Notes: generated by a model from the sequence alone, not told the origin. DNA of 52,500 nt from Prorocentrum cordatum (GCA_963575745.1 CAUYUJ010022439.1:1-52500); one strand, 5' to 3'; shown: positions 29,739-40,700, counted from the stretch's first letter. Translations and numbers: made by a program.

Positions 29739-29882
29739 AAACTTTTTGGCGCTCCGCGCGGATTTTTGGGATCCGCTCTGGGCTCCCCCGGCGGCGCCTC
29801 CGGCCCCGCCCCTGGCGCTCTCCGCGCGCCAGGGAGGGGTCTGGCGCGGATCCAAGAAATCCGCGCGGAGCGCCAAAAGTTT
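29739..29882. mobile_element. GC-rich foldback element
   Basis: Arms 29739-29775 and 29846-29882 are inverted copies with few mismatches (TTTTGGCGCTCCGCGCGGAT side). A nested CCCTGGCGC/GCGCCAGGG stem lies inside. No clear target-site duplication. MITE-like or a plain foldback repeat. Confidence 0.55.
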
Positions 29883-30440
29883 AACGTTTATGTTGTTTTT
29901 CTTCTTCTACGGAGGAATGCAGGGCTCACCTCGACGCCTCCGACTCGATTCGATTCAGTTTCGATGGCTTCCGATGCCGATTCGATTCGACTCGGGATTT
30001 CGGTGTGGGCTCCGATGTCTCAATGGGCGAGAACGGCGGTCTGGCGGCCACCCAAAGAGCCTGGGCTGCAATTTTTTCAAAACGGGCGTTTTCGCCAGAT
30101 TTCAGGCCCCCGGGCCCTCACATATCGATCCGGCCCGAAAAATTGTGCAAAATGACGGGGTCCGGGGCTCCAGTCGTGATTTTTCTGGAATCCAGCCCCG
30201 TGGCTGAGACGGCGCACGTCCGGAGAAGCGCACCCAACGGTTGTAGATTCGGCCCGGACGCCTGAGACGTCAGCTCGGCCCCAAGACTACGTTCGCTATG
30301 ACGAAAGCAATCGTCGATTCAGCTCCACCATTTCGTTGGTCAGGACGTCGGATCGCAGGGAAGGGCGAGAGGGGCGGTGCGGCAGCCAGAGCGAGGAGGA
30401 GGAGCCTGGGAGGGCCCAGGCCTCCCAGATGGGGCTCAGA
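29883..30440. other. No recognisable gene
   Basis: Unique sequence. Frames on + overlap without known motifs. Confidence 0.35.
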
Positions 30441-30443
30441 GGG

Positions 30444-30575
30444 TCGCGCCGCATCGCCGATGCATCGGCGACGCGGCGCGATGTGGAGCCCGATGTTCGC
30501 CGCGTCGACGTCGCCGATGCATCGCCGAGGCCGCCGATGCATCACCGATGCATCGGCGATGCGGCGCGACTCTCC
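30444..30575. repeat. CGATGCATCG palindrome cluster
   Basis: 30444-30481 is a 38-bp palindrome with one mismatched pair, centred on GATGCATC. Further CGATGCATC motifs follow up to 30575, the last forming a half copy of the same palindrome. Confidence 0.8.
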
Positions 30576-31059
30576 GATCCCATCCACTGGGACCCCATGT
30601 GGGAGGCCTCTGGAGCGCGACGGGGCGAGGGCGGCGGGGGCGACGGCGGCGGCGGCAGGGAAGGCAGCGAAGGCGACGTGGGCGCGCGCAGATCGCGGCG
30701 GAGGCTCTGGGCGTGCTGGCGGCCGAGGACGACGGGGAGTGGCGGCGACGGCTCGCCAAGCCCCCCAGGGGGATCGGATTGTCCAGCACATGTGCAACGA
30801 CGCTCGACACTCAATCGTCGATTGACGACGGCGTCGGCGACAGCGGTTGCGACGGCGACGGCGAACGACGACGAGCGACGACGACAACGGCGGTTGATGG
30901 TCGACGAGGACGGCGACAAGCGACGATGTCGTCGACGGCGACGACGTTCGAGAAGCCTCCTGGAGTCCCAACGAGATCGACACGTGATTATGAAAGGGCG
31001 CGTTCTGTGGACGTTGGGAAGTGTAGGAAGGGTTCGAGCCGTCTCCCCCCGGAATTGCA
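30576..31059. other. GC-rich unassigned DNA with GAC-type patches
   Basis: GCGGCGGC and GACGGCG patches. No gene recognised. Confidence 0.35.
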
Positions 31060-31345
31060 AGGGTGGGAGGAGGGTTCGAACTGGGGGGCAGCCCCACTCA
31101 AAAGGGGGGGGGGGGTCGAACCGGGCGGAGGCGGAGGCGGAGGCGGAGGCGGAGGCGGAGGCGGAGGCGGAGGCGGAGGCGGAGGCGGAGGCGGAGGAGG
31201 AGGAGGAGGAGGAGGAGGATGAGAAGGAGGAGGAGGAGGAGGAGGAGGAGGAGGAGGAGGAGGAGGAGGAGGAGGGAGGAGGGAGGAGGGGGGAGGGAGG
31301 GGGGGGCCCTGAATTTTAAGGGGGGGTTCGAACCGCCCCCCACCC
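31060..31345. repeat. GGTTCGAA-flanked (GGAGGC)n/(GGA)n block
   Basis: GGAGGC hexamers at about 31130-31195 and GGA triplets to 31275, flanked by GGGTTCGAAC motifs next to G or C runs (31066, 31326). The same GGTTCGAACC plus poly-C layout recurs at 52190-52420. Confidence 0.75.
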
Positions 31346-31394
31346 TCGCCTGTGGCAAACGACGACGGCGAGCGCCGGCGCAGGCCCCTGCGCT

Positions 31395-31530
31395 GTCGGG
31401 CAGCGACGACGACGATGACGACGACGACGACGACGACGACGACATCGACGACGACGACGACGACAACGACGACGACGACGACAGCGACGGGCGACGACGA
31501 CGACGACGACGGCGTCGACGGAGGCGACGA

Positions 31531-31561
<31 letters not shown>

Positions 31562-31580
31562 AACGACGACAACGGTCGAG
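31395..31580. repeat. (GAC)n microsatellite
   Basis: GAC triplets with GGC interruptions on +. Confidence 0.9.
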
Positions 31581-31599
31581 CCGTAGTAGGATCTGTCAG

Positions 31600-32040
31600 A
31601 GATGGGTCGACCCTCAGAAGGAGTTCCGTAGAGCTGGATCGAGTCCTCGTAGGATCCATTTAGATTTGGACCCGTGTCTAGTGGGATTTCATTAGAGCTG
31701 CATCCAGCCCTGGTAGCATTCTAATAGAATTGGATCGAACCGCAGTAGCATTCTATCAGAGCTGGATCGAGCCTTAACAGGTTTCCATCAGAGCAGGATC
31801 CTGCCCTGATGGGATTCGACTAAAAGCTGGATCGAGCCCTCTTAGGATACTTTTATTGTGTTGGATCGAGACCTCGTCGGATTCTGCTCCTGCTGGATCC
31901 AAATCTGGTAGGATGCCATGGATGCTGGGTAGAGCCCTTGTTGCTGGGTCGAGCCCTTGTACTCATTGTGCTAGAGCTGGGTCGAGCCTAGGCACGTTTC
32001 TGCCAGAGCTGGACCGACCCTGGAGGGATTCTATGTTAGA
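31600..32040. repeat. ~32-bp satellite, about 14 units
   Basis: Units begin with GAGCTGGATCGAGCC-like text and end in TAGGATTCTAT-like text. Starts at 31633, 31665, 31695, 31727, 31759, 31791, 31824, 31857 and 31889 give the period. Units are moderately diverged; later ones are partly rearranged. Confidence 0.8.
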
Positions 32041-32159
32041 CGCTTTGTGTTAACCCTGCCAGCCCATCCAGAAACGATGCACACCCGATCAGGCATGCGT
32101 GGGATCACGCCGTGGAAGGACGGCTGGGAAGCCGTCGTGCCCTAAGAAGGGGCAGGATG

Positions 32160-32260
32160 GATGAGGAGGGGCAGGAGGAGGCGAATGACGAGGAGGAGGA
32201 GGAGGAGGAGGAGGAGGAGGAGGAGGAGGAGGAGGAGGAGGATCAGGAGGGGGAGGGGGG
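32160..32260. repeat. (GGA)n microsatellite
   Basis: GGA triplets on +, within a purine-rich stretch up to about 32330. Confidence 0.85.
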
Positions 32261-32404
32261 AGGCTGCTGAAGGGAGGAGGGTGGAGGATTAGGCGGATGA
32301 GGATGAGGAAGAGGAGGAAGGCGGCTAGGAAGGCCAGAGCCTCTTGGATGCTTCTCGGACTCTCTACGGATGTCTCGAGAGCTTCTTGCAGGCCTGGTAG
32401 GGCG

Positions 32405-32745
32405 TCCTGCGGTATTCGCATGCGCCCGCCCCGCCTATTTCCGCACACCCCTCACACGTTTCGTGGTCCCAACGGGAGCGCCATCGAAGGCCCCAGCGGC
32501 GGTGTTCGCATGCGCCCGCCCCGCCTATTTCCGCACACCCTTCACACGTTTCGTGATCCTATAGGGAGCTCCACAGGAGGCCCCAGTGGTGGTGTTCGCA
32601 TGCGCCCGCCCCGGCTATTTCCGCACACCCATCACACGTTTCGTGGTCCCACAGGGAGCGCCATCGAAGGCCCCAGTGGCGGTGTTCATGCGTCCGCCCC
32701 CCCCCTTTCGGCTCACCTCTCACACGTTTCGTGGCTATGGAGGTC
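32405..32745. repeat. 90-bp tandem repeat, about 3.8 units
   Basis: TTCGCATGCGCCCGCC starts at 32415, 32505 and 32595, and a diverged start lies at 32685, so the period is exactly 90 bp. Being a multiple of three, it keeps one + frame with a 30-residue repeat (MRPPRLFPHT), but I do not call a gene. It shares its core with the 77-bp array at 39.03 kb. Confidence 0.9.
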
Positions 32746-33280
32746 CACCGAAGACGGTACTCACAAGTGCGTGATTCACAACTGCATATGGTTGGTTCTT
32801 TCGCCAGGCTAATTTCTTTGGGGGGCCGGGGCGGTTCCGACGTGTCGCAGGATGTTTCCCAAGCAAACGTCCACGGAACGTGTTCTCTCAACAGGATGTA
32901 AATACCGTGATCCTCTAATTCCGATCTGGCAACCATGGGCCCCCCTGAGGGCCAAACGAGGCCTTGTATCCCAAGTCCCTGCACGACGACGACGACTAGC
33001 GACGGCACGACGACGCCCGAGAGACTAACATATCGACGACCACTGGCGTCCGACGTACGACGACGCCCGAGAGGCCCACATGCGACAGCGACGGCGGCGA
33101 CGACGGCGAGAGGCCGACACAGCGCACGACGGCGACGGCCCCGAGAACGACGAGCGACGAGCGACGATGCCGACGCTGCCGACGCTCGAGAGGCCGACGT
33201 GGCGCACGGCGACGGCGAAGACGCCGCGAGGCCGACGCGGCGCACGACGACGGCGACCACGACGACCAAGACGAGCGGCG
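32746..33280. other. Unassigned, then GAC-rich DNA
   Basis: 32746-32990 is unique without a recognised gene. 32990-33280 is GAC/CGA-rich low complexity. Confidence 0.4.
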
Positions 33281-33450
33281 AGCGAGGAGGAGGAGGAGGA
33301 GGAGGAGGAGGAGGAGGAGGAGGAGGAGGAGGAGGAGGAGGAGGAGGAGGAGGAGGAGGAGGGAGGAGGAGGAGGAGGAGGGGAGGAGGAGGAGGAGGAG
33401 GAGGAGGAGGAGAGGGAGGAGGAGGAGGAGGAGGAGAACGCGCCCGAGGC
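33281..33450. repeat. (GGA)n microsatellite
   Basis: Nearly pure GGA on +. Confidence 0.95.
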
Positions 33451-33540
33451 CGACATAGACTTCCAGCTCTCCGGCGGGGAGCCGCCCGCCGCCTCGCCGC
33501 CGCCCGGGGCGCCGGCGCCCGCGGCGAGCCTGGAGACCGC
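33430..33540 (+). CDS. Possible exon fragment, unknown gene
   Basis: Directly after the GGA tract one + frame reads NAPEADIDFQLSGGEPPAAS then Ala/Pro-rich text before GCC/GTC repeats take over. Residue variety and GC-ending codons resemble coding DNA. It could equally be chance. Confidence 0.2.
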
Positions 33541-33589
33541 CGCGTCGTCGTCGCCGCCGTCGCCGCCCGCCGCCGCCGCCGTCGCCGCC

Positions 33590-33688
33590 GTCGCCGCCCG
33601 CCGCCGCCGCCGCCCGCCGCCCGCCGCCGCCGCCGCCGCCGCCGTCTCGTCGTCGTCGGCGTCGTTGTCGTCGTCGTCGTCCGTCGTT

Positions 33689-33750
<62 letters not shown>

Positions 33751-33800
33751 TCGTCGTCGGCGTCGTCGTCGTCGTCGTCGTCGTTTGTCGTCCGTCGTCA
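33590..33800. repeat. GCC then (GTC)n microsatellite
   Basis: GCC-rich 33540-33650, then GTC triplets to about 33795. Confidence 0.9.
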
Positions 33801-34016
33801 GCGTTGTCGTGCTTCGGAGGCCGGCGGGAGCCTCCTGGAACTCCTGGAACTCCTGGAACTCCGCCGTTGCCCAGGGGCAACGTTAGGGGTGGAATAGGCT
33901 CACGGGGGGTCGGAGAAGAACAAACAGCATACGGTCGGACCGTGGTCAGAGTGAGGGAGCCGAGCAGTTCTTCGTTGTCCCTGGGCGCGAGGCTGAATTG
34001 AGGTTCTGTGGTGCGG

Positions 34017-34052
<36 letters not shown>

Positions 34053-35023
34053 GAACATTATTTATTCTAAAGAATAATTATTGTTGGGCCCCCTGGTGCG
34101 CGCCCCCCCTGCGCCGCCTAGGCCGCAGCTACATTTTCATCATTTTCGTGAGGAAGCCTCAGAAAAGAGGGTGTGTACAGGATCCGGTTGTTTTGTTGTA
34201 ATCCGCTTTCCCTTGCAAAAAACAATAGAAAATGACATTTCTTGTTCTAATATAATCAAATTTCAAGAATCCCTTGCAAAAAATAAGGTAAAGTGGACAT
34301 TCGCGCGCGCAAGACGAAATCCTTCCAAAACCTTAGTGTTCGCAGCGATTTTAACATAAAAACATCAAAAAACCAATGGTTTTTCAACAAAAAATTGTCA
34401 AAATCTCATCCCGCGCGCTCTTGCGGATTCGTAGGAAACCCAACACTTTTTAAACATTTCTGTCAAACTTTTTTCGGAGCACAACCATCAGGACAACCAT
34501 CGGGACAATCATCGGGACAACGATCGGGACAACCACAACCATCAGGACAACCATCGGGACAACCATCGAGACAACCATCGGGACAACCATATCCTCTCTC
34601 TCTTGTGTATTCCCACATCCCTCAGGAATTTGCCCTAAAGATGTGATCAACTATCTTGTGAGTACGTATCATGTGTATCATGTGTATCATGTACCATATG
34701 CATCATATGCAACAGATGTTCTGTGGAAGGCTTAACAACTTCTGTGGGTTAACAAGGCTTAACAACTTCTGTGGGTGTACGAACGTAGGCTTAACAACTT
34801 CTGTGGGTGTGTACTCCACGCCAGTGTAGTAGCCACGGTCGTCCGCAGGCCACGAAGTGAAGTGTCCGAACGTCATAGGGCGGGAAGCTGGGTGTGGGTG
34901 GTGGCGAAGAGTCGTGTGGATATTTGGTAGAGCTTGCACTGCCCCCCCACAAAGTGGGGGTATTGGCTGGCGTCGCATGAAAACCCTGGCACTGGTGAGA
35001 ACACTGAGCGTTCGGGTAAAGTG

Positions 35024-35068
<45 letters not shown>

Positions 35069-36499
35069 GAACATTATTACTTCTAAAGAATAATTATTGT
35101 TGGGGCCCCTGGTGCGCGACCCCCCCGCCGCGCCTAGGCCGCAGCTCATTTTCATCATTTTCGTGAGGAAGTCTCAGGCAAAACGGGTTGGTCCGGATCC
35201 GGTTGTTTTGTTGATCGGTTTTCCCTTGCAAAAAACAGCTAAAAATGGACATTTCTTGTTCTAACATAACCAAACTTCAAGAATCCCTTGCAAAAAATAA
35301 GGTAAAGTGGACATTCGCGCGCGCAAGACGAAATCCTTCCAAAAGCTTAGTGTTCGGAGCGATTTTAACATAAAAACATCAAAAAACCAATGGTTTTTCA
35401 ACAAAAAAATGTCAAAATCTCATCCCGCGCGCTCTTGCGGATTCGTAGGAAACCCAACACTTTTTAAACATTTCTGTCAAACGGGCTTTTGCGAGCAACT
35501 TTTTCGAACTTCTGCGACAACGGTTGCGCACCTGCCAGGGCCATCATCCCTGTCAAATAATACCATGCGGGACACATTCGTTTTTTCTTCGCGCGCGCAC
35601 GCCGTCGTCGTCGGCCGCGGGGCCCTGAATAGTAGCCACGGTCGTCCGCATGCCACGAAGTGAAGTGTCCGAACGTCATAGGGCGGGAAGCTGGGTGTGG
35701 GTGGTGGCGAAGAGTCGTTTGGAAATTTGGTAGAGCTTGAACCGGCCCCCCCACAAAGTGGGGGTATTGCCCGCCTCCTATGAAAACCCTGGCACTGGTG
35801 AGAACGGTGTGTCCCCACGTGCTAGTAATTGTTGTTGTTGTTGAACATTATTCCTTCTAAAGAATTATTATTGTTGGGACCCCTGGTGCGCGACCTCTGC
35901 GCCGCGCCTAGGCCGCAGCTACATTTTCATCATTTTTTCGCGAAAGCTTCAGAAAAGTGGATGAGCTCCGGATCCGGTTTTTTGTTGACGCTCGTTTTCC
36001 CTTGCAAAAAACAATAGAAAATGAAAATTCTTGTTTTTACTTGATCAAATTGCAAGAATCCCTTGCAAAAAATAAGGTAAAGTGGACATTCGTGCGCGCA
36101 AGACGAAATCCTTCCAAAACCTTAGGTTTCGTAGCGATTTTAACATAAAAACATCAAAAACCCAATGGTTTTCTCAGAAAAAATTGTCAAAATGTCCTTC
36201 CGCGCGCTCTTGCGGATTCCTAGGAAACCCACCAGATTTTAAACATTTCTGTTAAAAGGGCCTTTGCGAGGAACCTTTTCAGGTGCTTCGACCTTCTGCA
36301 ACAACGGTTGCGAGCCTACGAGGGCCACCATCCCTTGCAAAAAATGACACGAAGTGCACATGCGCGCGGCCGCCGCGCGCGCGTGCCGAAATCCTGCCAA
36401 ACATAATGTGATTTCAATAATTTCAAGATGCGATGTTCCGAAAACATATGCAAACGCAAGACTTTCTCATCCGAAAAATATCAAAATCCACCCGCGGGC

Positions 36500-36660
36500 T
36501 CTTCACGAATCTTTAAAACCCAAGATGGCCCCAAGAGGCGCTCAAGATGGCCCCAAGAGGCGCCCATGAGGCCGCAAGAGGCGCCCAAGATGGTCCCAAG
36601 ATGCCCCAAGAGGACTCCAAGAGGCCCCCAAGAGGTTCCAAAGAGGCTCCAAGTTGGCTC
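36500..36660. repeat. Degenerate CAAGAGGCGCC minisatellite
   Basis: Short units of the GGCCCCAAGAGGCGCC kind. Reverse-complement style units make up 44.1-44.68 kb. Confidence 0.7.
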
Positions 36661-36779
36661 CAACAAGCATCGGGATAACGATCGGGACAACCATAACCAT
36701 CAGGACAACCATCGGGGCAACCATCGAGACAACCATCGGGACAACGATACCTTCTCTCTTGTGTCCTCCCACATCCCTC

Positions 36780-37137
36780 AGGAAGTTGCCCTAAAGATGT
36801 GACCGACTCCTCTCTCTCCTTCTCTCTGTCTCTCGCTCTTTCTCTGCTTCATATCTATCATACGTAACACATCTACTTGTGTAATCGCCTTCCCAGGAAT
36901 TTGCCTCAAAAATGTGACCAACTATCTTGGCACTGCGTACCATCTCACGTGTACCGTGTACCACATCTTCTCAGGTTGCCTCACACATGTGACGAATCTC
37001 TTTCTATCTCTCTCTCCACTGGCTCTCTGTCTTGCTCTCTCTCTCTCTCTCTCTGTCTCTCTGTACTATGTATGTCATACGCAACAAATGCACCATGCGG
37101 GGCACATGCGGGGCCCAAACAAGTGATCAACCTCTGC
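36780..37137. other. Unique DNA with CT-rich microsatellites
   Basis: (CT)n-like patches at about 36808-36850 and 37005-37065. No gene recognised. Confidence 0.45.
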
Positions 37138-37356
37138 GGGTGTGTACTCCACGCCAGTGTAGTATCCACGATCGTCCGCGCGCCACGAAGTGAAGTGTCC
37201 TGACGTCATAGGGCGGGAAGCTGGGTGTGGGTGGTTCCCGAGAGTCGTGTGGATGTTTGGTAGAGCTTGCATTGCCCCCCCACGAAGTGGGGGTATTGGC
37301 TGGCGTCGCATGAAAACCCTGGCACTGGGGAGAACACTGAGCGTTCGGGTAAAATG

Positions 37357-37407
<51 letters not shown>

Positions 37408-37537
37408 CCCCACATGCTTAGTGGGGTTATGGTTTTCTTCCCTCCCGCGTCGCACCCGCGACGCTCACACCTCACCTCCCTCCTCCCCTCCTCCTCTTCC
37501 TCTGCTCCCCTCCTCCTCTTCCCCTCCTCCACTTCCT

Positions 37538-38470
37538 CGACACCACAGGGGGTGCGCTGGGGTGGTCTTCCTCCGATTCGGACTCGCAAAGTGTGGCAGG
37601 CGTGGCACTTCCTCGACACCACACGGGGAGCGCTGGGGGTGGCCTCCTATCCGTTTCGGGCTCGCAAAGCTTGGCAAACGTGGCGACCCCACAGGGGGTG
37701 CGCTGGGGGTGGTCATCCTATCCGTTTCGGGCTCGCAAAGCGTGGCAGACGTGGCACTTCCTCGACACCACAGGGGGTGCGCGTGGAGTGGTCTCCCTAC
37801 CCGTTTCGGCTTCGCAAAGCGTGGCAGGCGTGGCACTTCCTCGACACCACAGGGGGTTCGCTGTGGGTGATCTCCCTGTCCGTTTCGGCCTCGCAATGCG
37901 TGGTAGGGTGCGCTGGGGGTGGTTTCCCTATCCTTTTCGGACTCGCAAAACGTGTCAGGCGTGGCTTCTTCTCGACACCGCAGGGGATGCGTTGGGGGTG
38001 GTCAGCCTATCCGTTTCGGCCTCGCAAAGCGTGTCAGGCGTGGCTTCTCCTTGACACAACAGAGGGTGCGCTGGGGGTGGTCTCCCTATCCGTTTCGGCC
38101 TCGCAATGCGTGGTAGGCGTGGCACGTCCTCGCCACCACACGTGGAGCGCTGGGGGTGGTTTCCCTATCCGTTTCGGGCTCGCAAAGCGTGGCAGACGTG
38201 GCACCTCCTCGACACCACAGGGGGTGCGCTTGGGGTGGTCTCCCTATCCGTTTCGGCCTCGCAAAGCGTGGCAAGCGTGGCACTTCCTCGACACCACAGG
38301 GGGTGCGCTGAGGGTGGTCGCCATATCCGTTTCGGTCGTCGCAACGCGTGGTAGGCGTGGCACTTCCTCGACACCACAGGGGGTGCGCTGGGGGTGGTCT
38401 CCTCATCCGTCCCGGGCTTACAGAGCGTGGCAGGCGTTGCACTTCCTCGACACCACAGGGGGTGTGTTCA
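37538..38470. repeat. ~77-bp tandem repeat, about 12 units
   Basis: Units carry CGACACCACAGGGGGTGCGC, then CCGTTTCGGSCTCGCAAAGC, then GTGGCAGGCGTGGCAC. GACACC starts at 37539, 37615, 37764 and 37842 give spacings of 76-78 bp; some units are shortened. A 420-codon + frame crosses it but the units drift in frame, so I do not call a gene. Confidence 0.85.
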
Positions 38471-38609
38471 TCCATTCATCCATCCTCGACGCCACCGTGG
38501 AGGAGGAGCCTGAAGAACATTCGCACTGAAGTTTCGGAAAGGGCAGGATGTGGCATGGGGCATGGTGTATGAACACACGACAAAACATCAGTATGTGGGG
38601 TTCTTCGGT

Positions 38610-38817
38610 AGCGTAAGTGTTGTGGTTGTTGTTGTTGTTGTTGTTGTTATCGTTGCTGTTGTGGTTAGCGCTGTTGTTGTGGTTGTTGTTGCTGTTGTAG
38701 TTGCAGATGCTATTGTTGTTGCTGCTGTTGTTGCTGTTGCGGTTGCTGTTGCTGTTGCTGTTGCTGTTGTTGTTGTTGTTGTTGTTGTTGTTATTGTTAT
38801 TGTTGATGTTGTTGAAG

Positions 38818-38857
<40 letters not shown>

Positions 38858-38871
38858 GGTGGTGGTGGTGG

Positions 38872-38902
<31 letters not shown>

Positions 38903-38935
38903 GGTTGTTGTGGTTGTTGTGGTTGTTGTTTTGTC
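38610..38935. repeat. Degenerate (GTT)n microsatellite
   Basis: GTT with GCT, GGT and ATT variants on +. Confidence 0.9.
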
Positions 38936-39024
38936 GTTGTGCTTTTTCCAGCCATGCTGTGGTGCTGGGTCCTTGTTTTGAAGAGACGGTCCCCGCGTCT
39001 CCTCCTCCCGCCGCCCCCCCTCCC

Positions 39025-39362
39025 AGTGGGGGTGGCCACATGCGTCCGCCACACCCAGTACAGCGTTTCGTGGCCCCACAGGGAGCTCCACCTGAGGCCC
39101 CAGTGGGGGTGGCCACATGCGTCCGCCACACCCAGTACTGCGTTTCGTGGCCCCACAGGTAGCTCCACCGAAGGCCCCAGTGGGGGTGGCCACATGCGTC
39201 CGCCACACCCAGTACAGCGTTTCGCGGGCTCCTAGGGAGCCCCACCTAAGGGCTCAGTGGGGGTGGCCACATGCGTCCGCCACACCCAGTACAGCGTTTC
39301 GTGGCCCCATAGGGAGCTACATCGAAGGCCCCAGTGGGGGTGGCCACATGCGTCCGCCACAC
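39025..39362. repeat. Exact 77-bp tandem repeat, about 4.3 units
   Basis: The T of GGGGGTGGCCACATGCG falls at 39033, 39110, 39187, 39264 and 39341, an exact 77-bp period. The core (CATGCGTCCGCC, CGTTTCGTGGCCCCA, AAGGCCCCAGTGG) is shared with the 90-bp array at 32.4 kb. The last unit is cut off by the telomere-like tract. Confidence 0.95.
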
Positions 39363-39442
39363 TAGGGTTTAGGGTTTAGGGTTTAGGGTTTAGGGTTTAG
39401 GGTTTAGGGTTTAGGGTTTAGGGTTTAGGGTTTAGGGTTTAG
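39363..39442 (+). repeat. Interstitial telomere-type tract (TTTAGGG)n
   Basis: 80 bp of uninterrupted TTTAGGG, about 11.4 units, with no variant unit. This is the telomere repeat of plants and reported for dinoflagellates. It lies between a 77-bp satellite and a GTT tract, so it is internal. Confidence 0.97.
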
Positions 39443-39600
39443 TTTTGTTGCAGTTGTTGTTGTTGTTGTTGCTGCTTCTGCTGCGTTTGTTGTGGTGATT
39501 GTCTTTGGCGTTGTGGTTGTCGTTGTCGGTGTCGTTGTTGTAGTTGTTGATGTTGTTGCTGTTGCTGTTGTTGTTGCTGCTGCTGTTTTGAGTTTTCATT
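39443..39600. repeat. Degenerate (GTT)n tract ending in a partial Y block
   Basis: GTT/GCT triplets, then GAAGAATAATTATTGTTG (about 39603) and a CCCTCTGGTGC motif as at the start of the Y blocks of 34-36 kb. Confidence 0.75.
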
Positions 39601-39719
39601 GCCGAAGAATAATTATTGTTGATCCTCCCCCTCTGGTGCACATTGTATTTTTCAATTGAAGTGCCCTTCCTGGCGCTCGCACCCTGTTTTTTTATCGGGC
39701 AAAGTCTTTTTTCTCAAAC

Positions 39720-39975
39720 TGTGTTGCCGGCCCGCGGTTTACATCAACAACTGCTCCCGCTTGATACTTCCTCAAAATTTACTATGGTCCCCCGCTCCCG
39801 CTGGAGACTTCCTCGCAATTTACTCAAGAATCGCGCTCCCGCCTGAGACTTCCTCACAATTTGCTCAGGCGCCGCGGTCTTGCCATTCAAGAACCGCGCG
39901 TTCGCTGGGGACTTCCCCAAATTTACTTAGGAATCGCTCTCTCGCTGGGAACTTCTTGGCTAATCACGCAGAGCT
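39720..39975. repeat. Diverged ~50-60-bp tandem repeat
   Basis: Units share CTCCCGCTGGAGACTTCCTC and AATTTACTCA-like text, four to five diverged copies. Confidence 0.6.
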
Positions 39976-40039
39976 CACGATTGATCCGCCCGCTCGGCCC
40001 GCCCGTCAGGATCATGCCTTCGTGCCCCATGCTCGCTTG

Positions 40040-40700
40040 CGCCCTATGTGCCTCATTGCTGCCCTTCGTGGCCCCTCCCCTTGTGGCCCGGTCGCTGCCC
40101 TACGTGGCCCATTTATACGCCCTTCGTGGCCCCCAGTCGCTCGTGGCCCCATTGCTGCCCTTCGTGGCCCCGCTGCTGCCCTCAGTGGCCCCCTCGCTGC
40201 CCTTTGTGGCCCCGTCGCAGCCCCTCGTGGCCCCCTCGCTGCCCTTCGTGGCCCCGTTGCAGCTCATCGTGGCCCCCTCGCTGTCCTTCGTGGACCCGCT
40301 TCAGCCCTTCGTGGCCCCCTCGCTGCCCTCTGTGGCCCCGTCGCAGCCCGTCGTGGCCCCCTCGCTGCCCTTCATGGCTCAGCCGTCGCCCTTCACGGCC
40401 CCTCCGCTGCCCTTCGTGGACCCGTTGCTGCCTTTAGTGGCCCCGTCCTTGCCCTCCGCGGCCCAATATGCGCATGCCCTTCGTGGCCCCCGGTCGTTCG
40501 CGCCCGTCGTGGCCCCACATGCATGCCCTTCGCGGCCCCGCTGTCGCCCTTTGTGGCCCCCTCGCTGTCCTGCGTGGTCCCGTTGCTACCCTCAGTGGCC
40601 CCGTCGTTGCCTTCTGTGGCCCCGCATTATCTGCCCTTCGTGGCCCCCGCTCGTTCGCGCCCGTCGTGGCCCCATACGCATGCCCTTCGTGGCCCCGACT
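40040..40700. repeat. 21-bp minisatellite, about 30 units
   Basis: Unit of the CGTGGCCCCCTCGCTGCCCTT type. A length of 21 keeps all three + frames open over long distances (7-residue repeats such as LPFVAPS, ALRGPVA and CPSWPRC). I do not call a gene because no frame is favoured. Confidence 0.9.

Larger units (their letters stand above)
34018..37410. repeat. Higher-order tandem repeat, unit Y-Z-X-(GTT)n
   Basis: Y blocks of about 416 bp at 34053-34470, 35069-35483 and 35843-36258 (Y2 and Y3 share a further ~80 bp). X blocks of about 200 bp at 34805-35022, 35629-35805 and 37138-37352. Z blocks (12-bp GGACAACCATCG repeats plus a shared tail) at 34480-34665 and 36660-36805. GTT/TTG tracts at 34018-34052, 35025-35068, 35829-35842 and 37357-37407 sit right after each X. 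Read on the minus strand, Y ends in a (CAA)n tail, as many SINE/LINE retroposons do. Confidence 0.8.

Noticed and set aside
31600-32040. 32-bp regular array as a CRISPR or binding-site array
   Set aside because: No spacers; units are continuous and diverged.
33281-33450. Poly-Glu acidic protein encoded by GGA tracts
   Set aside because: The same kind of tract occurs more than ten times without flanking coding sequence; simple repeat is the better explanation.
37267-38529. 420-codon frame over the ~77-bp array
   Set aside because: Units of 76-78 bp drift between frames, so the peptide repeat is not maintained; no family match.
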